Assembly: GCF_014649655.1 (NCBI RefSeq)
Contig: NZ_BMTL01000024.1
Coordinates: 1 to 64,000, forward strand
Source: Streptomyces humidus
GTDB taxonomy: Bacteria; Actinomycetota; Actinomycetes; Streptomycetales; Streptomycetaceae
Direction: 5' to 3'
Length of the DNA stretch: 64,000 bases
The position numbers and the translations under genes were made by a program. How positions within the stretch are numbered: the stretch's first letter is position 1; every line of letters starts with the position of its first letter. Positions 1 to 9,657 of the stretch are shown here, piece after piece. Below the pieces are notes generated by a model that ran no database searches, was not told the DNA's origin, and worked only from the letters and a program-made list of their open reading frames with translations.

Positions 1-140
1 ATCTTCGCCGAAGTCATCCGCCCGCCACCAGCACGAGCATCCCGAACCCTACGCACACCAGGCCCGTGACCAGCAATTTCACGATGCACAGTGCTCATTA
101 ATGCCAGCTACCTGGCGAGGCATCCGCCTATGCTCGGCTC

Positions 141-782
141 GTGCAGCCGCTTTCCGACCGCAGCAATCTGTTGATCACGGCGTTCCCAGCCGAGCTTGCA
201 AGCGATGCCGAGGCAGTCCTGGCGGTGATGCCTGATTCTCGGCTCCAGCCGCATGCCTCGTTCTCGGTCGTTGTAGAGGGCCAGCAGGTTTTGATCCCCG
301 GGCGCCTCTATAACGACGAGCCGTCAACTGACAGGGTGGCGTCGCTTTCGTCGCGCCAACAGCAGCTTCTGCACTGCCTGTACTCAAGGCACTGCGACGG
401 GGTGGTCAGGCAGCGACACCTGGAGAAGGTCGTTGGTTCCACGGACCCGTGGGCCGTCCCCTTCGTGGTGCAGCTGGTTGGCGAGTACGTCTTGGAGATC
501 CTGGTCGTCACCTGCGATGAGCTCCGTGATCTCGCCACGCCCGGCACCTGCGGCCACCTCGCTTACGGGCAGTTCCTCGTGGACAACCCTGCCTTCTTCG
601 CGCGCACTCAACGGCGGGTTGTGAGCTACTGGAGCTGCTACTACCGCGGCACCTACGCGAGTTTTCGGGGCTACCCGGGGTGCACGATTCTTGACCTCCT
701 ACGGTCTGCTGCCTCCGACAGAGCAGGACATCCCTGGCCCAACCTCGCTCCAGCCGGCGCCAGGGTGAACGGCTACTGCTAG
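141..782 (+). CDS. Hypothetical protein, probably 3'-truncated by IS630
   Basis: A 213-residue ORF with a GTG start; I recognise no family. The middle has a run of hydrophobic strands and helices around residues 105-130, and the C-terminal part is rich in Tyr, Trp and Arg. There is no signal peptide or clear membrane segment. Its stop codon TAG (780-782) coincides with the TA-containing left end of the IS630 element that follows, so the natural C-terminus may have been cut off and replaced by a stop from the insertion. The 140 bases upstream hold no gene I can support. It could be a genuine short protein or a disrupted longer one; confidence in coding is moderate and in function nil. Confidence 0.5.
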   Translation: MQPLSDRSNLLITAFPAELASDAEAVLAVMPDSRLQPHASFSVVVEGQQVLIPGRLYNDEPSTDRVASLSSRQQQLLHCLYSRHCDGVVRQRHLEKVVGSTDPWAVPFVVQLVGEYVLEILVVTCDELRDLATPGTCGHLAYGQFLVDNPAFFARTQRRVVSYWSCYYRGTYASFRGYPGCTILDLLRSAASDRAGHPWPNLAPAGARVNGYC

Positions 783-2019
783 GACCCGGCCGGGCAAGGT
801 CGCCGGGCTGGTCAAGCGGCATCGGCGAGGGGACGTCCGCCCCAACGGATGCCCTTCTCACTGCGGATGCGAGCGCGCTCGCGGCGCTGGGCTGCCAGCA
901 CGTCGGGGTGACGGGCATTCGCGTTGCGCCAGCGCAGATAGGCGTGCAGGGCGCGGGTCTGCACGGTGTGGTTGCGGTGGTTGGAGTTGGCGATAGTGAA
1001 CTGCCGCAGCGGCCCGAAGTGCGCCTCGATTGGGTTGGCCCAGGACGCGTAGGTCGGCGTGAAGCACAGCTCGACACGGTTCTTCTTCGCCCAGCGGCGG
1101 ATCGTCTCGCCCTTGTGGGCGGACAGGTTGTCCAGGATGACGTAGATGGGGGCGCCGTCCGGTCGGGCAGCCCGGACCGATCTGAGCGCGGCCAGCGTGT
1201 TCGCGGCGCCCTTCTTCCGGCGGTTGACGCCCCAGAGCGTGTCGTCACCGACCGAATAGCAGCCGTGGAAGTACCTGACGCCATGCGTGCGGTGGTAGGT
1301 CGCCGGGTGCCGCTCGGGGTGACTGGCCGGGGCCCAGCCCGCACCGCCGGTGGGGCGGATGCCGAGGGGGCCGAACTCGTCGATCGCGAAGACCCGGTCC
1401 GGGAAGCGGTCCAGGACCTCCTCGATCCGGTCCAGCTTTGCCTCGCGGTCGGGGTCCGGGGACTCCTTCCACGTCTTGGTGCGCTGGAAGGTGATGCCGC
1501 GGCGGGCGAGCAGACGGCGTAACGCCTCGCGGCCGATGCGGATGACCCGCCCATGGACTTTCCGCAGGTGGGCCAGCAGTTTGCGGATGGACCAGCGAGT
1601 GAAGGGCTGGCCGAGCTTGGTCGGGCGGGTGGTGGCCGTCTGAACGACGAAGTCCTCGTCGTCAGGACTGAGCAGGCGGGGACGGCCTCCCGCCCACCGA
1701 GGGTCCAGACAGGCCAGGCCGATCTCGTTGAACCGGTGGATCACATCCCGGACGGTGTCCTCGTCGGCCTGCACCAGCTGGGCGATCACCGGGACCCGGT
1801 TCCCGCCGGCCGACGCCAGCAGCATCATCGCGCGTCGGAAGCGGACCGAACTGGTGCTGCCCCGGCGCACGATCTGCTGCAGTTTCTGCCCCTCCTGGTC
1901 GGTCAACCTGCGCACGCGGACAGGCTCAGCCACCGCACCCCCAGCACTCGCATCGGACGTCACGCAACATCCAACCGCCCCGACCACCAACCCGGCGAAC
2001 CAATGTGGTCAGAGCACTA
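780..2019 (-). mobile_element. IS630-family insertion sequence
   Basis: The single transposase gene is bracketed by short non-coding ends, each starting with TA inside CTAG or GCTAG contexts (780-781 and 2018-2019). Read inward, the two ends are imperfect inverted repeats: both carry TAG at the tip and share a CGCCGGGNTGGT block about 25 bases in. IS630 elements are known to duplicate a TA target, which fits. The element looks intact and its transposase is full length. Confidence 0.75.
812..1933 (-). CDS. IS630-family transposase
   Basis: A DDE transposase of the IS630/Tc1-mariner superfamily that cuts and pastes its own element. From the GTG start used here (373 aa) the N-terminal third is a helix-turn-helix region recognising the element ends (about residues 10-150). 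The catalytic core follows: Asp185 in the AIDEFGP motif, Asp268 in VILDNLSAHK and Glu303 in WANPIEAHFG, giving the D34E spacing of the family. An upstream in-frame GTG at 1990 would add 19 residues of low-complexity sequence and is less likely, because family members usually begin at the AEPVRVRRLT segment. No frameshift or internal stop is seen, so it may still be active. Confidence 0.88.
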   Translation of the reverse strand: MAEPVRVRRLTDQEGQKLQQIVRRGSTSSVRFRRAMMLLASAGGNRVPVIAQLVQADEDTVRDVIHRFNEIGLACLDPRWAGGRPRLLSPDDEDFVVQTATTRPTKLGQPFTRWSIRKLLAHLRKVHGRVIRIGREALRRLLARRGITFQRTKTWKESPDPDREAKLDRIEEVLDRFPDRVFAIDEFGPLGIRPTGGAGWAPASHPERHPATYHRTHGVRYFHGCYSVGDDTLWGVNRRKKGAANTLAALRSVRAARPDGAPIYVILDNLSAHKGETIRRWAKKNRVELCFTPTYASWANPIEAHFGPLRQFTIANSNHRNHTVQTRALHAYLRWRNANARHPDVLAAQRRERARIRSEKGIRWGGRPLADAA

Positions 2020-2165
2020 GCCCGACATGACAAGCGCTGCCTCCACCGGCTCGAGGGCTCAGCGGGATCGCCACCGGATACGAGAAGACCGCCGCTTCCT
2101 GCGAAGCAGCGGTCAACCTCGCCTCGTTCCCGCGCCGGGCGAGGCCCGTGCGAGGACGGACCCTA

Positions 2166-2328
2166 GTGCCGCGGCAGGCAATGTTCGCCCGAGAAGGAGC
2201 GGCGTCTGGTGCGTGCTGTCGGCGTGCCGGGCGGAAGCACTCGTACTGGACGTACTCGGGCTTTCGCCCGGTGCGGCGAGAGTGCGTGCCAGACGCCGTG
2301 ACGGGGCGAACATTGCCTGCTGCGGCAA
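2166..2328. repeat. MITE-like palindromic element 1 (TA-flanked)
   Basis: A 163-bp non-coding element flanked by TA (2164-2165 and 2329-2330). Its ends are about 25-bp inverted repeats with two mismatches (left 2166-2190, right 2304-2328; core GGCAATGTTCGCCC). The inner part is also partly palindromic, with GGCGTCTGG and CCAGACGCC arms. It has no coding capacity. TA flanks suggest mobilisation in trans by an IS630-type transposase. Confidence 0.7.
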
Positions 2329-2330
2329 TA

Positions 2331-2523
2331 GGGCGTGTTTCGAAAGTCCCGTCTGCCCTGCGACGCCTGGCACGCACTCCCCCGGAGGGGGCGCCCCCAG
2401 CCGCGTTGTCGGGATCACCCCGATACGTCCAGTATCGGGGCGACCCTCCGCCTTGCGATCGCACGCACCAGACGCCGCCGGGCCCGCCCTCCGGGCGGAC
2501 GACGCTACTTTCGAAACACGCCC
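2331..2523. repeat. MITE-like palindromic element 2 (TA-flanked)
   Basis: A 193-bp non-coding element directly abutting element 1 and sharing the TA at 2329-2330; the other TA is 2524-2525. It has perfect 17-bp terminal inverted repeats (GGGCGTGTTTCGAAAGT and its complement at 2507-2523). The interior holds the same blocks as element 1 in inverted order (GGCGTCTGGTGCGTGC, TACTGGACGTA, GTGCGTGCCAG), so the two are diverged relatives with different ends. I know this TTTCGAAACACGCCC-ended repeat as common in Streptomyces genomes. Confidence 0.75.
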
Positions 2524-3650
2524 TAGCTGAGGGTCTTCAGCGCGGCCGCGTCGTAGGGCTTCAGCTCGTCGAGACGGCCCGCGAGGACCTTGGCCGCCCA
2601 CTGCGGGTCCTGGAGGAGCGCCCGCCCGACGGCCACCATGTCGAACTCGTCGCGCTCGAGGCGGTCCAGGAGGTCGTCGATGCCCTTGACCGGGGAGCCC
2701 TCGCCCATGAAGCCCTTGATGAAGTCGCCTTCGAGGCCGACCGAGCCCACGGTGATGGCGGGCTTCCCGGTGAGCTTCTTGGTCCAGCCCGCCAGGTTGA
2801 GGTCGGAGCCCTCGAACTCCGGCAGCCAGTAGCGGCGGGTGGAGGCGTGGAACGCGTCGACGCCGGCGGTGGCGAGCGGCGCGAGGATCGCCTCCAGCTC
2901 CTCCGGGGTCTCGGCGAGCCGGGCGTCGTACGCCTCCTGCTTCCACTGCGAGTAGCGGAAGATGACCGGGAACTCGGCCGAGACGGTCTCCCGGACGGCC
3001 GCGACGATCTCGGCGGCGAACGTGGCGCGGGCCACCGGGTCGCCGCCGTAGGCGTCGGTGCGGCGGTTGGTGCCGGCCCACAGGAACTGGTCGATCAGGT
3101 AGCCGTGGGCGCCGTGGAGCTCGACGCCGTCGAAGCCGATGCGCTCGGCGGCGGCCGCGGCCTCGGCGAACGCGCCGATGACGTCGTCCAGGTCGCGCTG
3201 GGTCATCGCCTTGCCGGCGCCCTCGGTGCCGTCCACCCGGATGCCGGACGGCCCGACGGCGGGCGCGTCCGCGAACGGCGGCTCGCCCTGCTTGCGCACC
3301 ATCCCGATGTGCCACAGCTGCGGCACGATCGTCCCGCCACCCGCGTGCACCGCGTCGGCGACCTTCGCCCAGCCGGCGAGCTGCTCCTCACCGTGGAACC
3401 GCGGCACCCGGTCGCTCTGCCCGGCGGACTCGTGCCCGACGTACGTGCCCTCGGTGACGATGAGCCCCACACCGGCGGCGGCCCGGCGGCCGTAGTACGA
3501 CACGACGTCCTCGCCGGGAATGCCGTCCGGCGAGAACATGCGCGTCATGGGCGCCATGGCGATGCGGTTCGGGACGGTCAGTCCGTTGATGGAGACCGGC
3601 CGGGACAGGATCTCGGCAGCGCGGGAGGGGGCGGGCGGGGTGACGCTCAT
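2523..3650 (-). CDS. NADH:flavin oxidoreductase (Old Yellow Enzyme family)
   Basis: A 375-residue TIM-barrel FMN enzyme of the OYE/12-oxophytodienoate reductase family, which reduces activated C=C bonds with NAD(P)H in the cytosol. The N-terminal NRIAMAPMTR strand, the GVELHGAHGYLIDQF signature and the GGDPVARA segment that follows are typical. The ATG at 3650 has a GAGGAG ribosome site eight bases upstream; the longer open frame upstream is shadow sequence. The stop TAG is built from the last base of MITE-like element 2 plus the flanking TA, so the insertion defines the present C-terminus (LKTLS). The physiological substrate cannot be read from sequence. It is transcribed alone and divergently from the methyltransferase. 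Confidence 0.88.
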   Translation of the reverse strand: MSVTPPAPSRAAEILSRPVSINGLTVPNRIAMAPMTRMFSPDGIPGEDVVSYYGRRAAAGVGLIVTEGTYVGHESAGQSDRVPRFHGEEQLAGWAKVADAVHAGGGTIVPQLWHIGMVRKQGEPPFADAPAVGPSGIRVDGTEGAGKAMTQRDLDDVIGAFAEAAAAAERIGFDGVELHGAHGYLIDQFLWAGTNRRTDAYGGDPVARATFAAEIVAAVRETVSAEFPVIFRYSQWKQEAYDARLAETPEELEAILAPLATAGVDAFHASTRRYWLPEFEGSDLNLAGWTKKLTGKPAITVGSVGLEGDFIKGFMGEGSPVKGIDDLLDRLERDEFDMVAVGRALLQDPQWAAKVLAGRLDELKPYDAAALKTLS

Positions 3651-3845
3651 GTGGGGGCTCCTCGGGACGAGACGGTGAACCAACTGGTATGTGCACATGC
3701 ATTGAGTGCCTCTTCCCTGGAACTCCCCGGGCCCCCACCCCATTCCGAGCCCGAGGAGACCACCCCTGTGATCCCGGCCACCCCGCCCGGCCCCGGACCC
3801 GGGGCCCGGACCCGGGGCCCGGACCCGGGCAGCGAGAATGACGCC

Positions 3846-4514
3846 ATGCCCAAGCCCCCGCTGCTCTCCTCGCCCGACCTGGAACGTTCCTCCGTGGTCG
3901 CCAACAACACGATGAACCGCGAGCGCGGCCTCACCGGAGTGAACAGCTACGCCCGTGAGCTGGGCATCGACCTCCTGGCGCACCTCGCCGGCCGTCCCGC
4001 CCCCGCCTGGCTGGACCTGTGCAGCGGCGAGGGCCGCGCCCTGCGCGAGGCCGCGGCATCTCTGCCCGCCGGGGCGGTCCTGACCGCGGTCGACCTGGTG
4101 GGCCCGCTCGTTCCCCGTCCGGTCCAGCCCGCTCCGGAGGAGATCACCGCCTCCGTGTCCTCCTGGACGCCGATCCGGACGTACGACCTCATCACCTGCG
4201 TCCACGGTCTGCACTACGTCGGCGACCAGCTCGGCCTGCTCGCCCGCGCCGCGTCCTGGCTGACCGAGGACGGCCTGCTGGCCGCGCACTTCGACCCGGA
4301 TTCGATACGCCGCGCCGACGGGGCGACGGCCGCGAAGGCGGCGGTGTCGGCGCTGCGGGCGTCAGGCTTCGCGTACAGCTCCCGCCACCACCGGCTCACC
4401 CTCCGGGGCCGCCGAGCGGTGAGCCTCCCGTTCCGCTACCTCGGCGCCGACCCGGCAGCGGGCCCCAACTACACGGGCCAGCCCGCGGTCGGCTCCCACT
4501 ACACCGCGCTCTGA
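3846..4514 (+). CDS. Class I SAM-dependent methyltransferase
   Basis: A 222-residue protein with a Rossmann methyltransferase core. Motif I is WLDLCSGEGRAL at about residues 57-68, followed by an acidic strand end (AVDLVGP), and the YDLITCVHGLHYV segment is the usual motif II/post-II region with a histidine-rich loop. The substrate is unknown. The start chosen is the first ATG after a GC-rich repeat of CCCGGGNCCGG; no strong ribosome site is visible, so a start a few codons away is possible. It is divergent from the oxidoreductase and convergent with groEL2. Such stand-alone methyltransferases are frequent in Streptomyces and usually annotated only at family level. Confidence 0.8.
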   Translation: MPKPPLLSSPDLERSSVVANNTMNRERGLTGVNSYARELGIDLLAHLAGRPAPAWLDLCSGEGRALREAAASLPAGAVLTAVDLVGPLVPRPVQPAPEEITASVSSWTPIRTYDLITCVHGLHYVGDQLGLLARAASWLTEDGLLAAHFDPDSIRRADGATAAKAAVSALRASGFAYSSRHHRLTLRGRRAVSLPFRYLGADPAAGPNYTGQPAVGSHYTAL

Positions 4515-4768
4515 CGCAGGCCCGCCTCCCGAGCCGGGTGTCACGGTTCACCGCGCGCACCCGCTCCCGCAGCACCTCCTCCGCAGACGCCTCCCCCACG
4601 CCCCCATGCCCCCCGCATCCGAGGGCCGATCCGGGTTGGCGCAAGCGCACCGCGCCGACCGGCTCCCGCGCACCAGAAGCCCCTTCGCGCACCTCCCGCC
4701 TGCTTTGCGGCTGATGTCCGGGCCAGAACCTGGGGGCCGTGCCGCGCGACCGACGGCAGAACGGCCGA

Positions 4769-4804
4769 AGGGCGGTGCCCCCCGTTTCCGGGAAGCACCG
4801 CCCT
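4769..4804. terminator. Hairpin terminator downstream of groEL2
   Basis: A 10-bp stem AGGGCGGTGC / GCACCGCCCT with a 16-base loop, 35 bases beyond the groEL2 stop. It has no T tract, as is usual in this genus. The rest of the 325-base gap between the methyltransferase and groEL2 (4515-4839) shows no supportable gene. Confidence 0.65.
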
Positions 4805-4839
4805 CGGTCTGCAGGACAGACGATCAACCGTGAGGCCGA

Positions 4840-6462
<1,623 letters not shown>

Positions 6463-6605
6463 GTGAAGTGGTCCTCCCGGACTGGGGTGGATTGCTCCGG
6501 ACCGCGCTGGCGCCCGCGACGGACGGCTCGCCGGCCTCGTGGTTCCTTGCCCCACTTGGCCTGCGGGCCTCACCGACCCGGTCCTCGTTGTCACTCTCAC
6601 CTGCA

Positions 6606-6632
6606 GAGTGCTAACGCCAATGATTAGCACTC
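6606..6632. promoter_or_regulatory. CIRCE element (HrcA operator)
   Basis: A perfect 9-bp inverted repeat GAGTGCTAA - N9 - TTAGCACTC, matching the CIRCE consensus exactly apart from orientation. It sits 144 bases upstream of groEL2 on the minus strand and is the known HrcA repressor site. Around 6680-6710 the leader also carries short GCACGGACGCC direct repeats of no known role. Confidence 0.95.
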
Positions 6633-6874
6633 GACCCATGAGAGTGCAAGCGCCTCCCCGAGACCGGCGTCGTTCCGGACACCCGCACGGACGCCCGCAC
6701 GGACGCCTGCGCGGCCACTCGCACGGGCATGCTCGCGCGCTCTCCCCCGCAGGCGCCGGCACTCACGCACCCTCCCGACCCAGGTGGCGGCGCTCACGGG
6801 CCGCCCGCACGGCGGCGGCCGGGGCAGGCCGGCCCCGGACGGGACGATCCCGGGCAGGACGGTCCCGGGCAGAC

Positions 6875-6911
6875 CGAAGGGCTCGCACCCCGAGGAGGTG
6901 CGAGCCCTTCG
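6875..6911 (-). terminator. Terminator of cold-shock gene
   Basis: A perfect 15-bp inverted repeat (6875-6889 and 6897-6911) with a 7-base loop, 41 bases past the stop of the cold-shock gene. The stability of the stem makes factor-independent termination likely. Confidence 0.8.
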
Positions 6912-6952
6912 TCATACGAACAGAAGAACGACGCTTTCAGTCGGCGCGTGCT

Positions 6953-7159
6953 TCAGCCGGTCGCGAGCCGGACCATGTCCGCCTGCGGCCCCTTCTGACC
7001 CTGCGAGATCTCGAAATCGACCCGCTGACCCTCTTCCAGGGTGCGGTAGCCGTCCATCTGGATCGCGCTGTAGTGGACGAAAACATCCGCACCACCGTCG
7101 ACCGCGATGAAGCCGTACCCCTTCTCCGCGTTGAACCATTTGACGGTGCCCTGAGCCAT
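6953..7159 (-). CDS. scoF: Cold-shock protein (CspA family)
   Basis: A 68-residue single OB-fold nucleic-acid chaperone that binds single-stranded RNA and DNA. RNP1 is GYGFIAVDGG (around residues 15-24) and RNP2 is DVFVHYSAI (around 25-33); the length is normal for the family. It has its own terminator. The long, structured 5' region upstream fits a monocistronic, temperature-responsive mRNA. It lies between groEL2 and the MoaD-like gene in the conserved Streptomyces order. The symbol scoF is used in Streptomyces for this family; which paralogue this is cannot be told. Confidence 0.93.
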   Translation of the reverse strand: MAQGTVKWFNAEKGYGFIAVDGGADVFVHYSAIQMDGYRTLEEGQRVDFEISQGQKGPQADMVRLATG

Positions 7160-7514
7160 GCCTAACTCCCCTATTACTGGCCCTTACACGGACCCGCACT
7201 TCGCGGATCCGGGTCAGACCTCACCCCCCGGTTGGCTTGGGGGCGTGCGCCGGAACGCGTCGACCGCGGCTGAATGTATCTGTCCAACTGCCGTCTGCAA
7301 CAGGTCAGTCGGACGAGAATTCCGGACGCACGGGATCCGGAATGTGGCGAGAATTCGCCTGAATTGAGGGCAAGTCGGGCCCCGCAAAGGCCGCAAACGC
7401 CACGAAAGAGGCGCACACTTTGGCTGCTTCTTGTCGGGCCGGAGGCGGAAAGAAAAGGCGCCGGAACCGGTGATCGGGACCCGGTTCCCCAACTGTACCG
7501 CGCTCAACCACACT

Positions 7515-7553
7515 GAATTGCCCCCTCCGCTTCTATCGCGGAGAGGGCAATTC
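7515..7553 (-). terminator. Hairpin after the moaD-like gene
   Basis: Inverted repeat GAATTGCCC (7515-7523) / GGGCAATTC (7545-7553) with an inner CTCCGC/GCGGAG extension, about 60 bases past the moaD-like stop. It is a probable terminator for thrC-moaD on the minus strand. The rest of 7160-7612 is the cold-shock leader and shows no gene. Confidence 0.6.
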
Positions 7554-7612
7554 GATGAACACTCGGTAATCACTGTTACCGACGGTTACTACCGGTGGGT
7601 ACTGAACAGCGG

Positions 7613-7888
7613 TCAGCCACCGGCCACGGCGGGGATGATCGAGACGCCGGCGCCGTCCGGCGTCGCCGTCTCGAGACCCTGCTCGAAGCGGACGTCGTCG
7701 TCGTTCACGTACACGTTGACGAACCGGCGCAGCTTGCCCTGGTCGTCCAGGACGCGCGCGGCGATGCCGGTGTGGTTCTTCTCCAGATCGGAGATGACCT
7801 CCCCGAGGGTCGCCCCCTCGGCCTTCACCTCGGCAGCGCCGCCCGTGTAGGTGCGGAGGATGGTGGGGATGCGGACGGTGACGCTCAT
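7613..7888 (-). CDS. MoaD/ThiS-fold sulfur-carrier protein
   Basis: A 91-residue ubiquitin-like sulfur carrier. The C-terminus ends in the diagnostic diglycine (IIPAVAGG), which is adenylated and thiocarboxylated in this family. Carriers of this kind feed cysteine, thiamine or molybdopterin synthesis. It lies 116 bases downstream of thrC in the same direction. The best-known actinobacterial analogue, CysO, delivers sulfide to O-phosphoserine in cysteine synthesis, but no cysM or mec gene is adjacent here, so the acceptor is not settled. The ATG start follows a GGAGG-like site. Family assignment is firm and pathway is open. Confidence 0.88.
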   Translation of the reverse strand: MSVTVRIPTILRTYTGGAAEVKAEGATLGEVISDLEKNHTGIAARVLDDQGKLRRFVNVYVNDDDVRFEQGLETATPDGAGVSIIPAVAGG

Positions 7889-8004
7889 GGCTTTCGACCT
7901 CCGGTCAGGCGGAGCGCCCCCGAGGGGCGCGGGTCTGTCTGTTTCGTGCAGCTGCCGCCGCGTGGACGCGACCAGCCGTCGCGGCCGGACGGGCAGCGGA
8001 TCCC

Positions 8005-9303
8005 TCAGCCGAGACCGGCGTCCCGGAACGACTCCAGGGTCGGGCGGATGGTCGCGCTCAGACCGGTGTCGGCCACCGCGTCCAGCGTCTTCAGGCCGTC
8101 GCCGGTGTTCAGCACGACGGTGGTGAGCGTCGGGTCGAGAAGGCCGTTCTCGATCAGCTTGCGGGTCACCCCCACCGTCACCCCGCCGGCGGTCTCCGCG
8201 AAGATGCCCTCGGTCCGCGCCAGCAGCCTGATCGCGTCGACGACCTGCTCGTCGTTCACGTCCTCCACCGCGCCGCCGGTGCGCCGGGCGATGTCGAGGA
8301 CGTACGGGCCGTCCGCCGGGTTGCCGATGGCCAGCGACTTGGCGATGGTGTTGGGCTTCTGGGGGCGGACCACGTCGTGCCCGGCCTTGTAGGCGACGGA
8401 CACCGGGGAGCACCCTTCCGCCTGCGCGCCGAAGATCTTGTACGGCCTGTCCTCGACGAGCCCGAGCCTGATCAGCTCCTGCAGCCCCTTGTCGATCTTC
8501 GTGAGCTGGGAGCCGGAGGCGATCGGCACCACCAGCTGGTCGGGGAGCCGCCAGCCGAGCTGCTCGCAGATCTCGTACGCCAGCGTCTTGGAGCCCTCGG
8601 CGTAGTACGGCCGCAGGTTGACGTTGACGAAGCCCCAGCCCTCGCCCGCCGGGTCGCCGATGAGCTCCGAGCAGAACCGGTTGACGTCGTCGTAGTTGCC
8701 CTCGATGCCGACGAGCTCGCCGCCGTAGACCGCGGCCATGACGACCTTGCCCTGCTCCAGGTCGTGCGGGATGAACACGCAGGAGCGGAAGCCGGCGCGG
8801 GCCGCGGCGGCGCCCACCGCTCCGGCCAGGTTGCCCGTGGAGGAGCAGGAGAGCGTGGTGAAGCCGAAGGCGCGGGCGGCCTCGATGGCCTGGGCGACGA
8901 CGCGGTCCTTGAAGGAGTGCGTCGGGTTGCCGGAGTCGTCCTTGACGAACAGCTTGCCGGCGTCGACGCCGAGCTCGCGGGCGAGGTTGTCGGCCTGCAC
9001 GAGCTTGGTCCAGCCGGGGTTGATGTTCGGCTTGTCCGCCACGTCGGCCGGGACGGGCAGGAGCGGCGCGTAGCGCCAGATGTTCGCCGGACCCGCCTCG
9101 ATGCGCTTGCGCAGCTCCTCCGCGTCGTAGGAGGAGAAGTCGTACGCGATCTCGAGGGGGCCGAAACACTCCTCGCACGCGAAGACCGGGCCGAGGGGGA
9201 CGCGGTGGCCGCACTCGCGGCAGCTCAGCGCCGCGGCGGGACCGAGGTCCACGGAAGAGGTCGGCGTAGAGTCGGTGGTGCTTGCAACAGTCTGCGCAGC
9301 CAT
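8005..9303 (-). CDS. thrC: Threonine synthase
   Basis: A 432-residue PLP enzyme (fold type II) converting O-phosphohomoserine to threonine. The PLP lysine lies in the NPTHSFKDR motif and the phosphate-binding loop is SCSSTGNLAGA. A small N-terminal Cys4 cluster (CRECGHR...CEECFGP) is present, as in other actinobacterial forms. The thrB and hom genes are not nearby. The 354-base gap upstream (9304-9657) is the divergent promoter region shared with gpgS; no riboswitch, leader peptide or T-box was recognised there. It is probably co-transcribed with the sulfur-carrier gene downstream. Confidence 0.93.
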   Translation of the reverse strand: MAAQTVASTTDSTPTSSVDLGPAAALSCRECGHRVPLGPVFACEECFGPLEIAYDFSSYDAEELRKRIEAGPANIWRYAPLLPVPADVADKPNINPGWTKLVQADNLARELGVDAGKLFVKDDSGNPTHSFKDRVVAQAIEAARAFGFTTLSCSSTGNLAGAVGAAAARAGFRSCVFIPHDLEQGKVVMAAVYGGELVGIEGNYDDVNRFCSELIGDPAGEGWGFVNVNLRPYYAEGSKTLAYEICEQLGWRLPDQLVVPIASGSQLTKIDKGLQELIRLGLVEDRPYKIFGAQAEGCSPVSVAYKAGHDVVRPQKPNTIAKSLAIGNPADGPYVLDIARRTGGAVEDVNDEQVVDAIRLLARTEGIFAETAGGVTVGVTRKLIENGLLDPTLTTVVLNTGDGLKTLDAVADTGLSATIRPTLESFRDAGLG

Positions 9304-9657
9304 GTGAGGCGAGGCCCTTTCTCCTCATCTTCCTCACGGCGCATCTCGCCGTGAGACGGATTTGGCACCTTCCCGAGCCGGGAGCCCCGCGGAGCGAGCA
9401 CCGGAACGGATCGGTGATCGTCACGAGACCGGCTGGAGGGTTGCCGGGGCTTCATCGGGCCGTGTCCCTCTGCCCCTCTGGATGAGCGGTGTGAAGTTGT
9501 GAACGGGGACGCCCTCGGACATGCGATGGTCATCCGCGTTGTTCAAGACTGTAACCGAAGGCCAGGACAGTTGAGATAGTCGTCCGAACCGCGAGATGGA
9601 TCACACGGTCACCTGCCGTGCACCGGGTGTGATCACGACAGTGAGGAGCCGTGGACT

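Noticed and set aside
2148..3845. Open reading frame running from the MITE region into the methyltransferase
   Set aside because: It crosses non-coding palindromes and lies antisense to the oxidoreductase. Only the part from 3846 has protein-like sequence.
3651..4289. N-terminal extension of the flavin oxidoreductase
   Set aside because: It overlaps the divergent methyltransferase on the other strand, and a good ribosome site precedes the ATG at 3650.
6463..6762. Upstream extension of groEL2
   Set aside because: It runs through the CIRCE operator and ribosome site. GroEL starts at MAKIIAFDEEARRG.
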